A stretch of DNA of 64,000 nucleotides from Marinifilum fragile JCM 15579. GTDB lineage: Bacteria; Bacteroidota; Bacteroidia; Bacteroidales; Marinifilaceae. The stretch spans positions 62,001 through 126,000 of the forward strand of contig NZ_BAZX01000005.1 of NCBI RefSeq assembly GCF_001310955.1, in the 5' to 3' direction. The notes under the pieces were generated by a model. It did not search any database, was not told the origin of the DNA, and worked only from the letters and a program-made list of their open reading frames with translations. This document shows positions 1-7,362 of the stretch, piece by piece. Every line of letters begins with the position of its first letter. The first letter of the stretch is position 1. The translations under genes and the position numbers were made by a program.

Positions 1-353
1 GTAAAGTCTGTTGCTGATTTAGGAATTTTGATTTCAATTGCAGCTGGTAACTCATCTGATGATGCTTTATATTATTCTCCAGCTAGAGCTAATCATCCAA
101 ATGTTTATACTGTATCAGCTTCTGATATCAATGATAATTTTGCTTCATTCTCAAATTATGGAACACCGGTTGACGTTTGTGCTCCAGGTGTAAATATCAA
201 GTCATGCTATTTGAATGGAGGATATACAACTATGAGTGGAACATCAATGCTGCGCCTCACGTTTGTGGTTTATTGTTATTAGGTCCTATCCATACCGATG
301 GATATGTGAACAATGATCCTGACGGAGATGCAGATCCTATCGCCCACAGATAG
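1..353 (+). pseudogene. Subtilisin-like (S8) serine peptidase, C-terminal part, frameshifted
   Basis: The reading frame is open from base 1 and shows the end of an S8 peptidase domain: the oxyanion-hole region (AAGNSSDD), the YTVSASD segment, and the catalytic serine motif GTSM at about 238-249. Family members continue as GTSMAAPHV. Here the frame runs out at 282, but dropping into the next frame at 249-250 restores APHVCGLL and continues to a TAG at 351-353, so one base is missing exactly in the serine motif. The N-terminal part, with the catalytic Asp and His, lies outside the window. The restored C-terminus is short and Asp-rich (NNDPDGDADP). A sequencing error and a true pseudogene are both possible. 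Confidence 0.75.
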
Positions 354-372
354 ATTTTTTTCATAAATTTTA

Positions 373-404
373 AGAGGCTGTCAGTTGGACAGCCTCTTTT
401 TTTC
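373..404 (+). terminator. Rho-independent terminator after the S8 peptidase
   Basis: A perfect 10-bp stem (AGAGGCTGTC with GACAGCCTCT, loop of 5 nt) is followed by a run of T. It lies 20 nt after the restored stop of the peptidase gene and may also help stop asnA transcripts arriving from the other strand. Confidence 0.85.
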
Positions 405-427
405 TGTAGGGCGGGGGACTACTTTGA

Positions 428-1465
428 TTATAAGAATATAATTCCTGCTTTTTTGCAAGTATCTCTTAGTTCATCAGGCCAGATACTCGATTGAACTTCT
501 CCGATATGAGCTTTACGAAGCAAGAACATGCACAATCTTGATTGACCAATTCCTCCTCCAACAGAGTAAGGTAATTCTCCAGACAATAACTTCTTGTGGA
601 ACATTAACTCTTTTCGTTTTTCTTCTCCTTTAATTTCCAGCTGTTCCAGTAATGCTTTTTCATCTACTCGAATTCCCATTGATGATATCTCAAAAGCTTG
701 TTCAAGAACAGGATTCCAAAGAATAATATCACCGTTTAAACCTTTGTATCCGTTAACCGATGGAGTAGTCCAATCATCATAGTCAGGAGCACGGCCATCA
801 TGCGGTTCTCCGTTTTTCAATTCACCTCCGATACCAATAATAAAGATTGCTCCAAACTCCTTTACAGCTTCAGTTTCTCTTTCTTTTGGACTTAAATCAG
901 GATACTTTTCCAATAATTCTTCCGAGTGAATAAAAGTGATTTCTTCAGGCAATTGAGGACTTAAAGCTGGGTAATATTCACTTAAAATGTATTCTGTTCT
1001 CTTAATTGAAGCATAAACCTGTTTTACGGTTCTAATTAGAAACTCAATGCTTCGTTCTTCCTTGCTAATTGATTTTTCCCAATCCCACTGATCTACATAA
1101 ATGGAGTGAAGGTTGGTAAAGTCTTCATCAGGACGAAGAGCATTCATATCGGTATAAAGACCTTTACCAGCTGGAATTTGAAGTTCGCCAAGCATGTATC
1201 TTTTCCATTTTGCCAATGAGTGAACTACTTCTGCAGTTTGTTCTGCCAGGCCTTTAATTGGAAAAGCTACAGGTCGCTCAATGCCATTTAAATCATCGTT
1301 CAAACCTGTACCTTTCAATACAATCATAGGCGCAGTTACTCTGCGAAGTTTTAGTTCAGAAGAGAGCTGAAGTTGAAACTGATCCTTGATAAATTTAATT
1401 GCTTTTTCAGTAGTATCAGGGCATAAGATGCTTTTGTAAGCCTTAGGAATAATTAAGTTTTTCAT
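428..1465 (-). CDS. asnA: Aspartate--ammonia ligase (asparagine synthetase A)
   Basis: The 345-aa product makes asparagine from aspartate, ammonia and ATP in the cytoplasm. It has the class II aminoacyl-tRNA-synthetase-like fold of AsnA: KLRRVTAPM near residue 40, GTGLNDDLNG near 55, HSLAKWKR, the NLHSIYVDQWDWE strand, and a C-terminal GGGIGQSRLCMF motif. The length is close to the E. coli enzyme (330 aa). I chose the ATG at 1463-1465, because the longer frame (to 1552) would read through the attenuator terminator and add residues the family lacks. Expression is very probably set by the two asparagine leader attenuators just upstream (1502-1755). The gene is alone in its transcription unit. 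Confidence 0.96.
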   Translation of the reverse strand: MKNLIIPKAYKSILCPDTTEKAIKFIKDQFQLQLSSELKLRRVTAPMIVLKGTGLNDDLNGIERPVAFPIKGLAEQTAEVVHSLAKWKRYMLGELQIPAGKGLYTDMNALRPDEDFTNLHSIYVDQWDWEKSISKEERSIEFLIRTVKQVYASIKRTEYILSEYYPALSPQLPEEITFIHSEELLEKYPDLSPKERETEAVKEFGAIFIIGIGGELKNGEPHDGRAPDYDDWTTPSVNGYKGLNGDIILWNPVLEQAFEISSMGIRVDEKALLEQLEIKGEEKRKELMFHKKLLSGELPYSVGGGIGQSRLCMFLLRKAHIGEVQSSIWPDELRDTCKKAGIIFL

Positions 1466-1501
1466 GATTTTAAAATTTTTAGTTAATAGAAATAAGTTGA
1501 T

Positions 1502-1535
1502 AAAAAAAGCCTTTCTCATTTGGTGAGAAAGGCTT
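1502..1535 (-). terminator. Attenuator terminator 2 of the asnA leader
   Basis: Read on the minus strand, a perfect 12-bp stem (AAGCCTTTCTCA with TGAGAAAGGCTT, loop CCAAA) is followed by a T run. It lies 28 nt downstream of the stop codon of leader peptide 2 and about 36 nt before the asnA start, so it ends transcription before asnA unless its 5' arm is captured by the antiterminator. Confidence 0.92.
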
Positions 1536-1567
1536 GTAATATGGTATAACAATGCTACTTCCTCACC
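1522..1567 (-). promoter_or_regulatory. Antiterminator 2 of the asnA leader
   Basis: GGTGAGGAAG (1567 down to 1558) can pair over 10 positions (one G-U) with CTTTCTCACC (1531 down to 1522). The second segment contains most of the 5' arm of terminator 2, so the two structures exclude each other. The first segment overlaps the TGA stop of leader peptide 2, so a ribosome that finishes the leader covers it and lets the terminator form. A ribosome stalled in the Asn run leaves it free. Confidence 0.85.
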
Positions 1568-1616
1568 CTGGGGGAGAATTATTATTGTTATTATTATTGT
1601 TGAAAAATTGTATCAT
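1563..1616 (-). CDS. asnA leader peptide 2 (eight consecutive Asn)
   Basis: This 17-codon ORF encodes MIQFFNNNNNNNNSPPG and stops at TGA (1565-1563). Eight successive asparagine codons (six AAT, two AAC) are followed within 15 nt by the antiterminator segment. The arrangement is that of classical his/trp-type attenuator leaders: charged tRNA-Asn lets the ribosome reach the stop and terminator 2 forms, and low tRNA-Asn charging stalls it. No Shine-Dalgarno sequence is present, as is normal for Bacteroidota. Confidence 0.88.
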   Translation of the reverse strand: MIQFFNNNNNNNNSPPG

Positions 1617-1626
1617 TTGTTGCAAA

Positions 1627-1655
1627 TAAAAAAGCCTTCCCAAATTGGGAAGGCT
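1627..1655 (-). terminator. Attenuator terminator 1 of the asnA leader
   Basis: AGCCTTCCC, a 5-nt loop and GGGAAGGCT form a 9-bp stem on the minus strand, followed by six T. It stands between leader peptide 1 and leader peptide 2. Its 3' arm is identical to the antiterminator segment at the end of leader peptide 1, as expected for mutually exclusive hairpins. Confidence 0.9.
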
Positions 1656-1693
1656 CATGTAAATATTCGTTCGATAACAACTATAGCCTTCCC
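1647..1693 (-). promoter_or_regulatory. Antiterminator 1 of the asnA leader
   Basis: GGGAAGGCT (1693 down to 1685), which lies in the last codons of leader peptide 1, can pair perfectly over 9 bp with AGCCTTCCC (1655 down to 1647), the whole 5' arm of terminator 1. The pairing segment ends just before the TAG stop, so ribosome position decides which hairpin forms. Confidence 0.85.
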
Positions 1694-1755
1694 GTTTTCG
1701 ATGAATTATTCATCAAATTATTGAAAAGGTTATTATTGTTGTTAAAATGTCTCAT
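1681..1755 (-). CDS. asnA leader peptide 1 (nine Asn in 24 residues)
   Basis: This 24-codon ORF begins MRHFNNNNNLFNNLMNN and ends SSKTGRL before TAG at 1683-1681. Nine residues are asparagine, in three clusters (positions 5-9, 12-13, 16-17). The start lies about 15 nt downstream of the expected transcription start. The ORF ends in the antiterminator segment of attenuator 1. The density and placement of Asn codons just upstream of an asparagine synthetase gene is very hard to explain by chance. Confidence 0.9.
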   Translation of the reverse strand: MRHFNNNNNLFNNLMNNSSKTGRL

Positions 1756-1775
1756 TTCTTTGTTCTTCTTGCCTA

Positions 1776-1806
1776 CAAATGTAGGATTAATATTTAAACT
1801 GCCAAA
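1776..1806 (-). promoter_or_regulatory. asnA promoter, Bacteroidota type
   Basis: On the minus strand TTTG (1806-1803) is followed after 19 nt by TACATTTG (1783-1776), an exact match to the -33 TTTG / -7 TAnnTTTG pattern with canonical spacing. Transcription would start near 1770, giving a leader RNA of about 305 nt that contains both leader peptides and both terminators. Confidence 0.8.
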
Positions 1807-1967
1807 AGTCATTTTTACAGATTTTGTTCTTCTGTTCATCAAATTGGCCAGATTGATTGAAGAATATTGTTAGTATTGTGTTGAATATCAGGTATTGTAT
1901 GCTTGATGGTGATTCTTGGTCAATAAAATTGAAAATAATCAGATATTTGTTTAGTTATTAAATCAAT

Positions 1968-1988
1968 TTACGTACATTTACTACGTAA
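1968..1988. repeat. Inverted repeat in the 5' region of the cold-shock gene
   Basis: TTACGTA (1968-1974) and TACGTAA (1982-1988) form a perfect 7-bp inverted repeat with a 7-nt centre, 22 nt before the cold-shock gene start. A TACATTTA box overlaps it and could be a -10-like element. It could be an operator or an mRNA hairpin; the sequence alone does not decide. Confidence 0.4.
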
Positions 1989-2009
1989 TAATTTTAAATT
2001 TTTTAAGTA

Positions 2010-2201
2010 ATGCCTACAGGTACAGTAAAATTCTTTAATGAAACTAAAGGTTTTGGTTTTATTAAAAACAGTGAAACACAAGAAGACATTTTCGTTCATG
2101 TTACAGGTTTGATCGACAAAATCGACCAAGGAGATAACGTAACTTACGATGTTGTTGAAGGAAAAAAAGGATTAAATGCAGTTAATGTAAAAATTGACTA
2201 A
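2010..2201 (+). CDS. Cold-shock domain protein (CspA family)
   Basis: The 63-aa single-domain protein binds single-stranded RNA/DNA and acts as an RNA chaperone. Both RNA-binding motifs are visible: RNP1 KGFGFI near residues 14-19 and RNP2 DIFVHV near 26-31, plus the usual GTVKFFN start. Length is typical. It is a separate unit from the tandem cold-shock copies at 9.2-9.8 kb and differs clearly from them in sequence (for example NSETQED instead of NDSSED). A hairpin terminator follows at 2228. Confidence 0.95.
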   Translation: MPTGTVKFFNETKGFGFIKNSETQEDIFVHVTGLIDKIDQGDNVTYDVVEGKKGLNAVNVKID

Positions 2202-2227
2202 TTTATATTAAGATATTTTTCCTAGTT

Positions 2228-2255
2228 AAAGCTCAATTCAATTGAGCTTTTTTTG
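2228..2255 (+). terminator. Terminator of the cold-shock gene
   Basis: AAAGCTCAATT and AATTGAGCTTT form an 11-bp palindromic stem followed by a T run, 26 nt after the stop codon. Confidence 0.9.
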
Positions 2256-2296
2256 GCTCTATGCGTAAGCAGTGGGGGAAGTCTTAACGAAAACAT

Positions 2297-2304
2297 TATT
2301 TTTG
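2297..2304 (+). promoter_or_regulatory. Possible -7 element of the menI-menF transcript
   Basis: TATTTTTG matches TAnnTTTG and ends only 4 nt before the ATG at 2309. If used, transcription would begin at or next to the start codon and the mRNA would be leaderless. No good TTTG box stands 19 nt upstream, so support is partial. Confidence 0.35.
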
Positions 2305-2308
2305 TAGA

Positions 2309-2725
2309 ATGATTAAAAATACCGAGGCATTAGAAAGTTTAAATAAGATGTGCTCCGAAACCTTAATGGAGCATTTAGGAATTATATATACAGAAGTAGG
2401 TGAAGATTATTTGGTGGCAGAAATGGAGGTGACATCGAACCATTGGCAACCTATGAAAATACTTCATGGAGGAGCCACTTTGGCACTGGCAGAGTCAGTT
2501 GGGAGCGCACTTTCTGTAATTCATACTGATTTAGCAGCTTATGATGTGAAAGGTATGGAGATTAATGCCAATCATATCAGAAGCTTGAGAAAAGGAAAGA
2601 TTACCGCCAAGGCCAAGTTTGTTCATAGAGGCAAAATGACTCATATCGTTGAGGTGAATGTGCTAAATGAACAAGAAAAACTTGTGTCGATTTGTCGAAT
2701 AACCAATGTGATCATTAAAAAATAG
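2309..2725 (+). CDS. menI: Hotdog-fold thioesterase, probable 1,4-dihydroxy-2-naphthoyl-CoA thioesterase
   Basis: The 138-aa protein has the PaaI/YdiI-type hotdog signature HGGATLALAESVGS, with HGG at residues 53-55 and the probable catalytic Glu at 62. In E. coli, YdiI (MenI) of this type hydrolyses DHNA-CoA to 1,4-dihydroxy-2-naphthoate in menaquinone synthesis. Here the gene is followed after only 3 nt by menF and then menD and menB, so that role fits both family and place. The exact substrate is inferred from context; other hotdog thioesterases of this class act on other acyl-CoAs. Confidence 0.8.
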   Translation: MIKNTEALESLNKMCSETLMEHLGIIYTEVGEDYLVAEMEVTSNHWQPMKILHGGATLALAESVGSALSVIHTDLAAYDVKGMEINANHIRSLRKGKITAKAKFVHRGKMTHIVEVNVLNEQEKLVSICRITNVIIKK

Positions 2726-2728
2726 AGA

Positions 2729-3832
2729 ATGAGCCAATTGGAGGACAAAGAAAAATCAATACAATATTTTCTAGAGCAATGCATACAAAAACGACTTTCG
2801 TTTTATGCTTATTCCTTGCCAGGAGATCAAGAAATTAAGATAGGTACTCAAACCAGTCCATCTAAGTTTTCCAATTTACTGGATCTGAAAGGGAAGGACG
2901 GGTTTTTATTTGCACCTTTTGATGTGGATGGAGAACATGATGCCTACTTTATAGATCCAGAATTTGAGTTCAGCTCAAATTCAACACAATTTGTAGATTT
3001 TTCAGGCTTACCTAATCAGCTTGATGAGGATTCGGACGTTTATGAAAGTTCGATGGAGGATTACTTTGAGCAAATCAATCAAATGCTTGCTGATTTAAAG
3101 AATAAAAAGCTTGATAAAGTTATTCTTTCCAGAATACATGTGTTGAATGGTAAGGGACGTAAGGATGCAGCATCTATTTTTCTTCGATTGAACGAAACTT
3201 ATCCCAATGCTTTTGTTTCGATGGTAGATATACCGAGTGTAGGATTGTGGATAGGTGCTAGTCCGGAGAGGTTTTTAAATTCTGATGGGAAAACCATAGA
3301 AACGGTAGCCTTAGCGGGAACGCAGAAGTTGGATGATAGGGCAGTTCAATCTGTTGAATGGGAGAAAAAAGAGATAGAGGAGCAAGCCTATGTGAGTGAA
3401 TATATCGAAGAACTGTTTTCTACCTATCAGATTGAGGATTATCAAAAGCAAGGTCCTTTTACAGCACAAGCAGGCAATGTTGTTCATCTAAAAACTACCT
3501 ATAAAGCAAACACGGCATTAAGTTTCGATCAGATCTCCAGTTTTGCTCAAGCTTTACATCCTACACCAGCAGTTTGCGGTTTGCCTAAAAACAAGGGGAT
3601 GGAATTAATCCGAAAAGTAGAGAAGCACAGAAGAGAGTATTATGCTGGCTTTTTAGGACCAATTCATGCTGATGGCAGTTTGGCTTTGTTTGTGAATTTG
3701 AGAAGTATGAAGGTGCTGCAAGAAAGCATGGCACTATTTGTTGGTGGAGGAATAACAGCTGAGTCTGATCCTGAAAAAGAATGGATGGAAACCTGTTTTA
3801 AAGCGCAAACTTTGCTTAAAGTGATTAAATAA
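2729..3832 (+). CDS. menF: Isochorismate synthase MenF
   Basis: The 367-aa enzyme converts chorismate to isochorismate, the first committed step of menaquinone synthesis. The chorismate-binding domain fills the C-terminal two thirds: GASPERFL at about 176-183, TVALAGT at about 192-198, and then AVCGLPK and HRREYYAGFLGP. DKVILSR near residue 130 holds the conserved Lys that activates water in isochorismate synthases. The N-terminal third is poorly conserved, as is usual. It starts 3 nt after menI and precedes menD, as in a men operon. The length is a little shorter than the E. coli MenF (431 aa). Confidence 0.93.
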   Translation: MSQLEDKEKSIQYFLEQCIQKRLSFYAYSLPGDQEIKIGTQTSPSKFSNLLDLKGKDGFLFAPFDVDGEHDAYFIDPEFEFSSNSTQFVDFSGLPNQLDEDSDVYESSMEDYFEQINQMLADLKNKKLDKVILSRIHVLNGKGRKDAASIFLRLNETYPNAFVSMVDIPSVGLWIGASPERFLNSDGKTIETVALAGTQKLDDRAVQSVEWEKKEIEEQAYVSEYIEELFSTYQIEDYQKQGPFTAQAGNVVHLKTTYKANTALSFDQISSFAQALHPTPAVCGLPKNKGMELIRKVEKHRREYYAGFLGPIHADGSLALFVNLRSMKVLQESMALFVGGGITAESDPEKEWMETCFKAQTLLKVIK

Positions 3833-3973
3833 GCGAATTTGTTTTAAATTTGAGTTGCGAAAGGTAGAAGTGGAAAGTACAAAGTGTCAAGTACAAAGCA
3901 TTTTACCTATAAGGTCAATAAAAAGCGAATGAATTCAGAAAGTACCACAACAATAAAAGAAAATACAAAATAC

Positions 3974-5671
3974 ATGGAGCGCAATTATTCAGATATCAAA
4001 GGTGTGAAAGAACTGATAGATATCTGCTGGGCCAAAGGAATGGAATACGTGATCGTATCGCCGGGCTCCAGAAATGCTCCCTTAAGTATTTCCTTTGCAA
4101 AAGATCAACGTATTAAAAGTTTGGTGATTGTGGATGAGCGCAGCGCCGCTTACTTTGCTTTGGGAATTGCCCAGCAAACCCGTAAGCCTGTCGGTTTGGT
4201 TTGTACATCGGGTACTGCATTGTTGAACTACGGACCTGCCGTTGCCGAGGCTTTCTACCAAAGATTGCCTTTGGTGGTTATCTCTGCCGATCGCCCTACG
4301 GAATGGATTGGTCAGGATGACAGCCAGGCGATTCCTCAACCAGATGTTTTCAGAGGTTTTGTGAAAGGCAGCTACCAGTTGCCATTGGATGCCAACAATC
4401 CTGACGATTGCTGGTATTTGAACCGCATGGCAAACGAGGCCTTAACAAAGGCTCAAAGAGGTAGAATTGGCCCTGTTCACATTAACTTTCCCTTGCGTGA
4501 ACCCTTGTATGGTGTGAAGAAATATCCAGACATGGACGAGCGCGTGATTCGTAAAGTTTCATCGGTTGATGAACTGAGCAAGGAGAGTGTGGAGTCGCTT
4601 GCCGATGTTTTCAACTCCAGTAAAAAGATTTTGATTCTGGCAGGGCTGCTTCATCAGCAAAAAGAGCTGAATGTTCTTTTGAAACTCTTGGCCGGGAAGC
4701 CCAATGTGGCAGTAATGACCGAATCGGTTGCCAATTTGCATGACGAGAGCTTTTTTCCATGCATCGACAGGGTGGTTTGTTCCATCAAACCTGAAGAGTT
4801 GGAGGAGTTCAAGCCTGATTTGCTGATCAATTTTGGAGGGCCATTGGTGTCGAAAATGATCAAATCTTTCTTGCGTGATTATCGTCCAAAGGAGCATTGG
4901 TTTGTGGGGAAAGAGGATCATTTTATTGATACTTTCAAGAATTTGACTTCCCACATTGATGTGTCTCCACTGGCATTTTTTCGCCAGTTGTTGCCAGCAT
5001 TGAATCATACACAAAGCGGATATGCTAATCTCTGGAAAGAGAGGGATGCCGTAGTAGGTAAAATTCACGAGGCTTACCTGGATAAGTTGCAATGGAGCGA
5101 CATGAAAGCTTTCGAGAAAATCTTACAGGCCATTCCTGAAGGGGGAAATCTACAACTGGCAAACTCGTCGGTGGTGCGATATGCGCAATTGTTCAAAACA
5201 TCCGATCAAATTACATATAACTCAAATCGTGGAACCAGTGGGATAGATGGCTGTACATCAACAGCGGCAGGAGCTGCCATGGTGAATGGCAAGACCACCA
5301 CTCTGATTACCGGTGATATCAGCTTTTTCTACGATTCAAACGGATTGTGGAACAAATACCTGCAGCCAAATCTGAAAATCATTCTCATCAACAATGGAGG
5401 AGGGGGAATTTTCCGATTCATATCTGGTCCATCGGGTGTAGATGAGTTGGAAGAGTATTTCGAAACCGTTCAGGAATACAAGGCGGATAAGCTGGCAGAA
5501 ACCTACGGATTGGATTATTTTTACGCAGAAAATGAAACAGAGGTAGAAAACGTTCTGCCTGAATTCTATGCAGCAAACGAAAGAGCTGCCGTTCTGGAGA
5601 TAAAAACGCCAAGAACGATAAACGATCAAGTGCTAATAAATTATTTTAAAACTATAAAAGAGAAGGTATGA
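3974..5671 (+). CDS. menD: SEPHCHC synthase MenD
   Basis: This ThDP enzyme joins 2-oxoglutarate and isochorismate to give 2-succinyl-5-enolpyruvyl-6-hydroxy-3-cyclohexene-1-carboxylate. Counting from the ATG at 3974 (565 aa), SPGSRNAPL lies at about 29-37, the cofactor-activating Glu in VDERSAAYF at about 54, and the metal/ThDP motif ([13 protein letters not shown] followed by NNGGGGIF) in the C-terminal third. The frame is open back to 3884, but residues before MERNYSD are low-complexity and include a degenerate AAGTACAAAG-type intergenic repeat, so I prefer 3974. The ATG at 3929 is a second choice. Its stop overlaps the menB start by 4 nt (ATGA). Confidence 0.94.
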   Translation: MERNYSDIKGVKELIDICWAKGMEYVIVSPGSRNAPLSISFAKDQRIKSLVIVDERSAAYFALGIAQQTRKPVGLVCTSGTALLNYGPAVAEAFYQRLPLVVISADRPTEWIGQDDSQAIPQPDVFRGFVKGSYQLPLDANNPDDCWYLNRMANEALTKAQRGRIGPVHINFPLREPLYGVKKYPDMDERVIRKVSSVDELSKESVESLADVFNSSKKILILAGLLHQQKELNVLLKLLAGKPNVAVMTESVANLHDESFFPCIDRVVCSIKPEELEEFKPDLLINFGGPLVSKMIKSFLRDYRPKEHWFVGKEDHFIDTFKNLTSHIDVSPLAFFRQLLPALNHTQSGYANLWKERDAVVGKIHEAYLDKLQWSDMKAFEKILQAIPEGGNLQLANSSVVRYAQLFKTSDQITYNSNRGTSGIDGCTSTAAGAAMVNGKTTTLITGDISFFYDSNGLWNKYLQPNLKIILINNGGGGIFRFISGPSGVDELEEYFETVQEYKADKLAETYGLDYFYAENETEVENVLPEFYAANERAAVLEIKTPRTINDQVLINYFKTIKEKV

Positions 5672-6492
5672 CAACTAGAAACTGGACTACCATTAAGGAA
5701 TACGAAGATATTAAATTCGAATTTTTCGAAGGAATTGCAAAAATCACCATCAATCGTCCTGAGGTGTACAATGCATTCCGTCCGCAAACCAACTTCGATA
5801 TGTTGGATGCAATGGATATCTGCCGCGAGCGTAGCGATATTGGTGTAATTGTGTTGACCGGAACTGGCGACAAAGCTTTCTGTTCAGGTGGTGATCAGAA
5901 TGTAAAAGGTGTTGGTGGATACATCGATGAGCACGGAGTGCCTCGTTTGAATGTATTGGATTTGCACAAGGCTATCCGTTCTATGCCGAAGCCTGTAATT
6001 GCCATGGTTAACGGTTATGCAATTGGTGGCGGACACGTTCTTCATGTGGTTTGTGACTTGACCATTGCTTCTGAAAATGCAAAATTCGGTCAGACTGGTC
6101 CTAAAGTGGGTAGTTTCGATGCTGGTTTTGGTTCGAACTATTTGGCTCGCCATGTAGGCCAGAAAAAAGCTCGTGAGATCTGGTTCCTTTGCAAGCAGTA
6201 CACTGCCAAAGAAGCGGAAGACATGGGTATGGTAAACACTGTGGTACCATTGGAAAGATTGGAAGACGAAACCGTAGAGTGGTGTAAGACCATCATGATG
6301 CGTAGCCCTATGGCCATTCGTATGATCAAGCGTGGTTTGAACGCAGAATTGGACGGACAGCGCGGTTTGATGGAATTTGCAGGTGATGCAACCATGATGT
6401 ATTACCTAATGGAAGAAGCACAGGAAGGAAAGAATGCATTCCTTGAAAAGCGTGATCCTGAATTCCAGAAGTTTCCGAAATTCCCAGGATAA
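5668..6492 (+). CDS. menB: 1,4-dihydroxy-2-naphthoyl-CoA synthase MenB
   Basis: The 274-aa crotonase-superfamily enzyme closes the second ring of the naphthoquinone from o-succinylbenzoyl-CoA. Visible family marks are [10 protein letters not shown] near the N-terminus, [10 protein letters not shown] (first oxyanion-hole strand), [17 protein letters not shown], and [15 protein letters not shown], which is typical of MenB rather than other crotonases. The start overlaps the menD stop by 4 nt, indicating translational coupling. The operon ends here. The next men gene, menA, is 10.7 kb away, after the accessory block. Confidence 0.96.
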   Translation: MTTRNWTTIKEYEDIKFEFFEGIAKITINRPEVYNAFRPQTNFDMLDAMDICRERSDIGVIVLTGTGDKAFCSGGDQNVKGVGGYIDEHGVPRLNVLDLHKAIRSMPKPVIAMVNGYAIGGGHVLHVVCDLTIASENAKFGQTGPKVGSFDAGFGSNYLARHVGQKKAREIWFLCKQYTAKEAEDMGMVNTVVPLERLEDETVEWCKTIMMRSPMAIRMIKRGLNAELDGQRGLMEFAGDATMMYYLMEEAQEGKNAFLEKRDPEFQKFPKFPG

Positions 6493-6500
6493 ATGATATA

Positions 6501-6710
6501 TTGTAGGGACACGCCATGGCGTGTCCTTGCTATTTATTAAGGCGTTTCCTATTTATTAAGGCGTTTCCTATTTATTGAGGCGCTTCTTATTTATTAAGAC
6601 GCTTCCTATTTATTAAGGCATGTTCTTATTATTATCATGCGTCTCTTTGTTATTTATTATGGCCTGTCTTGTTTTGTAATTCGGACATGACATGTCATGT
6701 CCCTACAACA
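6501..6710. repeat. Repeat element: short tandem repeats between two perfect palindromes
   Basis: The element opens with TTGTAGGG running into a perfect 20-bp palindrome built on GGACACGCCA, and closes with a different perfect 20-bp palindrome built on GGACATGACA running into CCCTACAA. The outer ends are therefore inverted repeats of each other. Between them stand about four degenerate copies of a 19-22 nt unit (TATTTATTAAGGCGTTTCC) from 6531 to 6620, then a related CATGCGTC/GCCTGTC part. It looks like a REP- or MITE-like intergenic element. No transposase is present. Confidence 0.7.
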
Positions 6711-6719
6711 ATACCCAAA

Positions 6720-7217
6720 ATGAATATCAGACCAGCCACCCCAACCGACCTACCAGCCATAAACGAGATTTACAACCAAGCCGTGCGCAAGCGTTTTTGC
6801 ACTGCCGATTTGGAAGAAGTCTCCATGCAGGAACGTGAAAAATGGTTCGTCTCTCACAATCCTGATACTCATCCAGTATTTGTGGTAGAAGAGAATAATG
6901 AAATCATTGGCTGGATGTGTTACTCGCCCTACCGACAGGGAAGAAGAGCCCTGCAAACCGCTGTGGAGGTGAGCTATTACCTGCACAATGATCACCAAGG
7001 CAAAGGCATTGGCAGCCAGCTATTGAATTTTGCCATCAAACAAGCTCCTCAATACCATATCAAACACCTATTTGCCATTCTGCTGGAACCCAACACAGCA
7101 AGCATTAAACTATTGGAAAAGTTCGGCTTCGAACGCTGGGCATGCCTGCCTAATATTGCCAATATTGATGGGGAATGGTGTAGCCATGTGTATTATGGAA
7201 GGGAGATCAATTCATAA
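6720..7217 (+). CDS. GNAT family N-acetyltransferase
   Basis: The 165-aa protein shows the whole GNAT fold. It begins with MNIRPATPTDLPAINEIY, and the acetyl-CoA-binding motif HQGKGIGSQLL is near residue 103. Toward the C-terminus follow NTASIKLLEKFGFE and a final G-W-Y-region (DGEWCSHVYYGR). It resembles phosphinothricin/methionine-sulfone-type acetyltransferases, but the substrate cannot be read from sequence. I took the ATG at 6720, because the open frame upstream (to 6669) runs through the palindrome of the repeat element. G+C is visibly higher than in neighbouring genes. Confidence 0.85.
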   Translation: MNIRPATPTDLPAINEIYNQAVRKRFCTADLEEVSMQEREKWFVSHNPDTHPVFVVEENNEIIGWMCYSPYRQGRRALQTAVEVSYYLHNDHQGKGIGSQLLNFAIKQAPQYHIKHLFAILLEPNTASIKLLEKFGFERWACLPNIANIDGEWCSHVYYGREINS

Positions 7218-7239
7218 TTGATGGAAGTTGTATAAAAAT

Positions 7240-7316
7240 CACGAGTAAGCAACATACGCGAACGGAAGTAAGGCTTTCCACCAGGTTCTGTGAGTAGTAG
7301 GGGTGAAAGTCTCCTA
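7240..7316 (+). mobile_element. Possible remnant of a group II intron 3' end
   Basis: The segment contains GGTTCTGTGAG followed by AGGGGTGAAAGTCTCCTAAC. This resembles the end of domain V plus a domain VI hairpin with a bulged branch-point A, as in bacterial group II introns. A canonical domain V with its AGC triad and GAAA loop is not visible, and there is no intron-encoded reverse transcriptase. If it is an intron, it is a strongly decayed fragment. Confidence 0.3.
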
Positions 7317-7354
7317 ACTTTTTTAAATCTATTAGGTTATTAAAAAAAAAGAAC

Positions 7355-7362
7355 TACATTTG
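7355..7362 (+). promoter_or_regulatory. Possible promoter of the helicase/cold-shock transcript
   Basis: TACATTTG fits TAnnTTTG and has TTAG 19 nt upstream, one mismatch from TTTG. It lies 619 nt before the helicase start. Confidence 0.45.

Noticed and set aside
428..1552. Longer asnA start at 1552
   Set aside because: This start would lie in leader region 2 and translate through attenuator terminator 2; the AsnA family starts at the ATG at 1465.
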